From contig JAOTTU010000067.1 in NCBI GenBank assembly GCA_029864225.1, positions 1 to 10,115 of the forward strand: DNA of 10,115 nucleotides, in the 5' to 3' direction. Below are positions 7,100-10,115 of the stretch, one piece after another (the first letter of the stretch is position 1; each line of letters begins with the position of its first letter). The translations under genes and the position numbers were made by a program. Under the pieces are notes generated by a model that saw nothing but the letters and a program-made list of their open reading frames with translations, was not told where the DNA came from and did no database searches. Origin of the DNA: Gammaproteobacteria bacterium (GTDB lineage Bacteria > Pseudomonadota > Gammaproteobacteria > UBA9214).

Positions 7100-7351
7100 A
7101 TGGAGAAGCATTGAAATATCAACAAGCCACTTATTCGGAAGCTGGCGGAACGCCAAACCGCAGCAGATTTAGAGGCCTGTCTCTCCAAAACCATTGAGGA
7201 TGGAAGCAGCGCTTGTGGGTATGGCGTTGCGACTGAGGAAGCAGTCGCCGTGCTAGCTAAAGCGACCTACATCAGGAAATGAATGGATCGGGAAGGTATA
7301 AGCGTTCGCGCGGCAATTCGAGCTATAGGTGCGCTGATTCGGCAATTCACT
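7100..7351 (+). pseudogene. Small gene remnant interrupted by two in-frame TGA codons
   Basis: A frame beginning at ATG 7100, with GGGAGA 7 nt upstream, reads MEKH, then TGA (7112-7114), then 55 clearly protein-like residues (NINKPLIRKLAERQTAADLE..., later TEEAVAVLAKATYIRK), then TGA (7280-7282). It continues in the same frame as MDREGISVRAAIRAIGALIR until it runs into repeat copy 2. The parts join into a plausible small helical protein of about 80 residues: basic start, acidic middle, a helix with EEAVAVLAKA, and a basic tail. I do not recognise a named family. An alternative is that the last part is a separate ORF starting at ATG 7283 (TGAATG junction, AGGA just upstream). The middle part has no usable start of its own, so decay is the simplest reading. 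Confidence 0.5.
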
Positions 7352-7353
7352 AA

Positions 7354-7413
7354 AACAGGGACAGACCGCGTTTTCTGATGACCGGAGATGTTTAATCGTG
7401 GTCTGCCCCCTGT
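7354..7413 (+). repeat. Dispersed inverted-repeat element, copy 2
   Basis: Same element as at 2463 and 9507. The left arm ACAGGGACAGACCGC (7355-7369) is complementary to the right arm GTGGTCTGCCCCCTGT (7398-7413), apart from a G-T pair and small differences near the outer end. The central stretch TTTTCTGATGACCGGAGATG is nearly the same as in the other copies. It adjoins the decayed small gene, whose frame runs into it, and lies upstream of the phosphate uptake promoter. Confidence 0.85.
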
Positions 7414-7426
7414 ATTGCTAAAAAGC

Positions 7427-7454
7427 TTGTCAATCAGGCATGCTTTTGTACACT
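7427..7454 (+). promoter_or_regulatory. Possible sigma70-like promoter of the DUF47-pit operon
   Basis: TTGTCA (7427-7432, 5 of 6 matches to -35) and TACACT (7449-7454, 4 of 6 matches to -10) are spaced by 16 nt. This would give a leader of roughly 80 nt before ATG 7544. I see no convincing Pho box, so phosphate control through PhoB is not supported by the sequence. Confidence 0.4.
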
Positions 7455-7466
7455 GTGCCCCGATAT

Positions 7467-7530
7467 CGAAGTCATGTTTGAACTTCGGTGCTTTACACAG
7501 CATCGAGTATCGGTACTGACCGGCAGTACC
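7467..7530 (+). promoter_or_regulatory. Leader with two hairpins upstream of the DUF47-pit operon
   Basis: Hairpin 1 is CGAAGT (7467-7472) / ACTTCG (7482-7487), loop 9 nt. Hairpin 2 is a perfect 7-bp stem GGTACTG (7512-7518) / CAGTACC (7524-7530), loop ACCGG. Hairpin 2 ends only a few bases before the GAGGAG ribosome binding site at 7533-7538, where stem formation or protein binding could influence translation. No known riboswitch class is recognised. Confidence 0.45.
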
Positions 7531-7543
7531 CAGAGGAGAACCC

Positions 7544-8221
7544 ATGCCAAAAGCGCCACTATCCGGACTTTTCGGAAGTTCCCCGGTTAAGCCCCTGCAG
7601 CGACACATGGCCAGCGTGCAGCAATGCATTGCGCAGCTCTTGCCCTTCATCGATGCCGTCCTGAGCAAGGACTGGGATACAGCGGCAATAGAACAGGCAA
7701 AAATCACGCAGATGGAACGCGAGGCAGACAAGCTCAAGCATGAACTTCGTCTGAACCTGCCAAACAGTCTGTTCATGCCGGTAGCGCGCCGCGACCTGCT
7801 TGAAGTCCTGACCATGCAGGACAAGATCGCCAACAAGGCCAGGAGGATTGCCGGCCTGGTCATTGGACGCAAAATGGAAATTCCGGAACAACTGGCGCCG
7901 CAATTCCGTACATTCATAGAGAAGTCCATTGAAACCTCGGCGCAAGCGCAAGTCGCCGTCAACGAGCTGGACGAACTGGTGGAAACCGGGTTCCGGGGTC
8001 ATGAAGTTCAGCTGGTTACTTCCATGATCGATAAGCTCGACGCGCTGGAAAGCGAGACCGATCAGATCCAGGTACAAATGCGCGCAGGCCTGCTGCAACT
8101 CGAAACTGAACTGCCGCCCATCGATGTCATGTTCCTCTACAAGATAATCGACTGGGTCGGCGACCTTGGTGATCGTGCACAGCAGGTCGGCAGCCGGCTT
8201 GAACTGCTGCTGGCGCACTAG
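7544..8221 (+). CDS. DUF47/PhoU-like phosphate transport regulator (TIGR00153 type)
   Basis: Cytoplasmic all-helical protein of 225 aa, the usual length for the DUF47 (TIGR00153) family related to PhoU. Features include the N-terminal LSGLFGSSPVKPLQRHMASV, a long helix with MEREADKLKHELRLNLP, then PVARRDLLEVLTMQDKIANKARRI, and a C-terminal LYKIIDWVGDLGDRAQQVGSRLELLLAH. The Glu/Asp-rich helix motifs (EREAD, LxMQDxIAN, DWVGDLGDRA) correspond to the metal-cluster-binding motifs of PhoU-like proteins. Start ATG 7544 has GAGGAG 5 nt upstream. The stop is 9 nt before the pit start. DUF47 genes are commonly paired with PiT transporters and are thought to modulate them, as in the orfA-pit arrangement of rhizobia; that role is inferred here from the same arrangement. 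Confidence 0.93.
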   Translation: MPKAPLSGLFGSSPVKPLQRHMASVQQCIAQLLPFIDAVLSKDWDTAAIEQAKITQMEREADKLKHELRLNLPNSLFMPVARRDLLEVLTMQDKIANKARRIAGLVIGRKMEIPEQLAPQFRTFIEKSIETSAQAQVAVNELDELVETGFRGHEVQLVTSMIDKLDALESETDQIQVQMRAGLLQLETELPPIDVMFLYKIIDWVGDLGDRAQQVGSRLELLLAH

Positions 8222-8230
8222 GAGGCCGTG

Positions 8231-9493
8231 ATGGAATTCGGAATCATCTATATCGGTCTCGCGTGCGCGTTTGGTTTTTTCATGGCCTGGGGCGTGGGCG
8301 CCAATGATGTCGCCAATGCCATGGGTACCTCGGTGGGTTCAAAGGCGCTGACGATCCGACAGGCCGTCATTGTGGCTGCAATCTTCGAGTTTACCGGTGC
8401 CTACCTGGCCGGTGGACAGGTCACGCAAACCATTCGCAAAGGCATTATTGATCCGTCGCTGATGATGAATTCGCCGGATCTGCTGGTCTACGGCATGCTG
8501 GCATCGCTGCTGGCTGCGGGTGTCTGGCTGCTGCTGGCTTCTCGTGCTGGCTGGCCGGTATCAACCACCCATTCCATTGTCGGGGCGATTGTCGGCTTCG
8601 CTGCCGTGGGTATTGGTATTGATGCAGTCAACTGGGGCAAGGTCGGTTCCATAGCCATGAGCTGGATCATTTCACCGCTGCTGGCCGGCACCATCGCCTA
8701 TAACCTGTTTCGCAGTGTGCAGTCATTAATTCTGGACACCGATCACCCGCTCGAAAGTGCGAAAAAATATGTTCCGCTTTACATCTTCCTGGTCGGGTTC
8801 ATCATTGCGCTGGTCACTTTATTCAAGGGGCTCAAACATGTGGGCCTGGAGTTTGATGCCTTCACAAACTATATCATTGCGATTGCCACAGGCATCATCC
8901 TGATGTTGATCGGCAAGTTTTACATAGGCCGCCTTAAATTAGATCCGACTGCAGATCGCGAGTTTCACTACACCAACGTCGAAAAGGTGTTTGGTATCCT
9001 GATGATGGTCACGGCCTGCGCCATGGCCTTTGCACACGGTTCAAATGATGTAGCCAATGCGGTCGGTCCTTTGGCTGCCGTCGTGGGCATTGTGGAAAGT
9101 GGCGGACAAGTCGCCCAGAAATCTACCATGCCAATCTGGATCCTGCTGCTGGGAGGTGTTGGCATTGTCGTGGGACTCATCACTTATGGACACAAGGTGA
9201 TCGCCACGATTGGTTCCAATATCACCGAACTCACCCCCAGCCGCGGCTTTGCCGCCACGCTGGCAGCAGCCACCACGGTAGTGCTTGCATCCGGAACCGG
9301 TTTGCCCATCTCGACAACCCACACCCTGGTCGGAGGTGTGCTGGGGGTAGGGCTGGCACGTGGTATTGCCGCGGTCAATATGAATATCGTGAAAACGATT
9401 TTTCTCTCCTGGGCAATCACCTTGCCAGCAGGAGCGCTCCTGTCCATCCTGTTTTTCTTTATGTTAAAGGGTATGTTCTATTTTCAACCCTGA
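8231..9493 (+). CDS. pit: PiT-family low-affinity inorganic phosphate transporter
   Basis: Inner-membrane phosphate permease of 420 aa with about ten hydrophobic segments, coupling phosphate (probably as a metal-phosphate complex) to H+ or Na+. The duplicated PiT signature is intact: GANDVANAMG from residue 23 and GSNDVANAVG from residue 270. The paired GWPVSTTHSIVGAIVG and GLPISTTHTLVGGVLG motifs, one in each half, confirm the internal duplication. A more hydrophilic loop around 165-180 (LILDTDHPLESAKK) joins the halves; it is short compared with E. coli PitA, and the protein is also shorter overall. ATG 8231 is preferred over GTG 8228 because GGAG at 8221-8224 is then 6 nt away. It forms an operon with the DUF47 gene 9 nt upstream. 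Repeat copy 3 follows its stop. Confidence 0.96.
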   Translation: MEFGIIYIGLACAFGFFMAWGVGANDVANAMGTSVGSKALTIRQAVIVAAIFEFTGAYLAGGQVTQTIRKGIIDPSLMMNSPDLLVYGMLASLLAAGVWLLLASRAGWPVSTTHSIVGAIVGFAAVGIGIDAVNWGKVGSIAMSWIISPLLAGTIAYNLFRSVQSLILDTDHPLESAKKYVPLYIFLVGFIIALVTLFKGLKHVGLEFDAFTNYIIAIATGIILMLIGKFYIGRLKLDPTADREFHYTNVEKVFGILMMVTACAMAFAHGSNDVANAVGPLAAVVGIVESGGQVAQKSTMPIWILLLGGVGIVVGLITYGHKVIATIGSNITELTPSRGFAATLAAATTVVLASGTGLPISTTHTLVGGVLGVGLARGIAAVNMNIVKTIFLSWAITLPAGALLSILFFFMLKGMFYFQP

Positions 9494-9506
9494 ATGTGGC
9501 TGATCA

Positions 9507-9569
9507 AAAAACAGGGGACAGACCACGTTTTCTGATGACCGACGATGTTTGATCGTAGTCAATCCCTGA
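9507..9569 (+). repeat. Dispersed inverted-repeat element, copy 3 (right arm decayed)
   Basis: The left arm ACAGGGGACAGACCAC (9511-9526) and the central stretch TTTTCTGATGACCGACGATG match copies 1 and 2 closely. The right arm (from 9555) reads GTAGTCAATCCCTG and has lost several pairings, so the hairpin is weaker. It begins 13 nt after the pit stop codon, between pit and the next gene, in the same orientation as the other copies. Confidence 0.85.
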
Positions 9570-9611
9570 TTTGCCCTTTTCCAAAAAACAAACGGCTTAT
9601 TAATCCACGCC

Positions 9612-10115
9612 ATGCGTATCCTGCTGCTCTCCGCCTATGACGCGCACAGTCACCGGCGCTGGCGCGAGGGCCTGGTGGCGGCATTTCCCGCCTGGGACTG
9701 GAGCGTGCTCACGCTGCCGCCGCGGCATTTCAGCTGGCGCATCCGCGGCAACAGTCTTAGCTGGGCATTTACCGAGCGCGCGCGACTCGAACGTCCCTAT
9801 GACCTGCTGATCGCCACTTCTATGGCGGATCTGGCCACCCTGAAGGGGCTGGTGCCGGGGCTGGCGGGCGTGCCGACCCTGGTGTATTGCCACGAGAACC
9901 AGTTTGCCTACCCGGCCGGGCGCGAGCCGTACCTGCGTCTCGAACCCCTGATGGTCACCCTGTACACCACGCTGGCCGCAGACCGGGTGGTATTCAATTC
10001 CGCCTATAACCGTGACTCCTTGCTGGCCGGGGTGCAGGCCCTGCTGGACAGGATGCCGGACGCGGTACCGCCGGGCATTGTCGAGCGGATCCGTGCGCGC
10101 AGCCACATCCTGCCG
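9612..10115 (+). CDS. DUF3524 glycosyltransferase, tRNA-queuosine alpha-mannosyltransferase-like (partial, 5' part)
   Basis: The first 168 codons are open to the window edge; the C-terminal part lies outside. The sequence begins MRILLLSAYDAHSHRRWREG, continues WSVLTLPPRHFSWRIRGNSL, PYDLLIATSMADLATLKGL, then LVYCHENQFAYP and RVVFNSAYNRDSLL. This series is typical of the DUF3524 N-terminal domain, named for tRNA-queuosine alpha-mannosyltransferase (human GTDC1/QTMAN), which adds mannose to queuosine in tRNA-Asp. A GT4-like C-terminal donor-binding domain is expected beyond the edge. The start ATG 9612 has no clear Shine-Dalgarno sequence, and I see no good promoter in the 40 nt after repeat copy 3. 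Whether the bacterial member mannosylates queuosine is inferred from the family. Confidence 0.88.
   Translation, partial: MRILLLSAYDAHSHRRWREGLVAAFPAWDWSVLTLPPRHFSWRIRGNSLSWAFTERARLERPYDLLIATSMADLATLKGLVPGLAGVPTLVYCHENQFAYPAGREPYLRLEPLMVTLYTTLAADRVVFNSAYNRDSLLAGVQALLDRMPDAVPPGIVERIRARSHILP

Noticed and set aside
7112..7282. Selenocysteine at the two in-frame TGA codons
   Set aside because: No obvious SECIS-like stem-loop directly follows either TGA, and neither sits in a redox-type motif. Nonsense decay is simpler.
7559..8218. Open frame on the minus strand opposite the DUF47 gene
   Set aside because: The + strand frame has a ribosome binding site, family motifs and operon spacing to pit; the antisense frame has none of these.
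2463..9569. The spaced repeats as a CRISPR array or att sites
   Set aside because: Copies are kilobases apart, separated by unrelated genes, with no spacers of regular length and no integrase or cas gene.

Overview
The window reads as ordinary chromosomal DNA of a proteobacterium, most likely a gammaproteobacterium. This is inferred from moderate-to-high GC, Shine-Dalgarno-led genes, short intergenic gaps, a DUF47-pit phosphate pair, a bacterial DUF3524 queuosine mannosyltransferase, and dispersed intergenic repeats of the GGGGACAGACC / GGGGACAGATTTATTT type that I associate with gammaproteobacterial genomes. No species can be named from the sequence alone.

Layout, left to right. (1) The 3' end of an unrecognised gene (3-116) is followed closely by a secreted modular purple-acid-phosphatase-like enzyme (121-2457, + strand) with calcium-binding TSP3 and dockerin-like C-terminal repeats. 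(2) A ~60-bp inverted-repeat element separates it from a convergent gene. (3) A leftward block runs from about 7081 to 2528: an NrtR-type Nudix transcription factor (7017-6352), a cytoplasmic SPFH/band-7 protein (6322-5402), a divergent NAD-kinase-fold protein (5405-4416) and an SLC13/DASS anion permease with two RCK_C domains (4357-2528). The first three genes are tightly packed. SPFH and kinase overlap by ATGA and form a clear operon. The permease follows after 58 nt that carry a fragment of a second repeat type. (4) Upstream of nrtR is a sigma70-like promoter whose -10 box is covered by a palindrome nested in a longer 41-bp symmetric element. This is very probably the NrtR operator and implies autoregulation of the operon. 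(5) The 7063-7543 gap holds a small gene remnant with two in-frame TGA codons, a second copy of the repeat, a promoter and a leader with two hairpins. (6) A phosphate uptake pair follows, a DUF47/PhoU-like protein (7544-8221) and a PiT phosphate transporter (8231-9493). (7) A third repeat copy precedes the start of a DUF3524 tRNA-queuosine mannosyltransferase (9612-end), cut by the window edge.

How the genes may work together. The phosphatase and the DUF47-PiT pair both concern phosphate (release outside the inner membrane, then uptake), although they are not in one operon. The most interesting unit is the NrtR-SPFH-NAD-kinase-like operon. A regulator family known to sense NAD-derived nucleotides such as ADP-ribose controls a band-7 scaffold protein and a kinase-fold protein whose active-site motifs differ from those of housekeeping NadK. 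This suggests an uncharacterised nucleotide- or NAD-linked membrane-stress or metabolic module. The gene identities are well supported by motifs; the joint function is inference.
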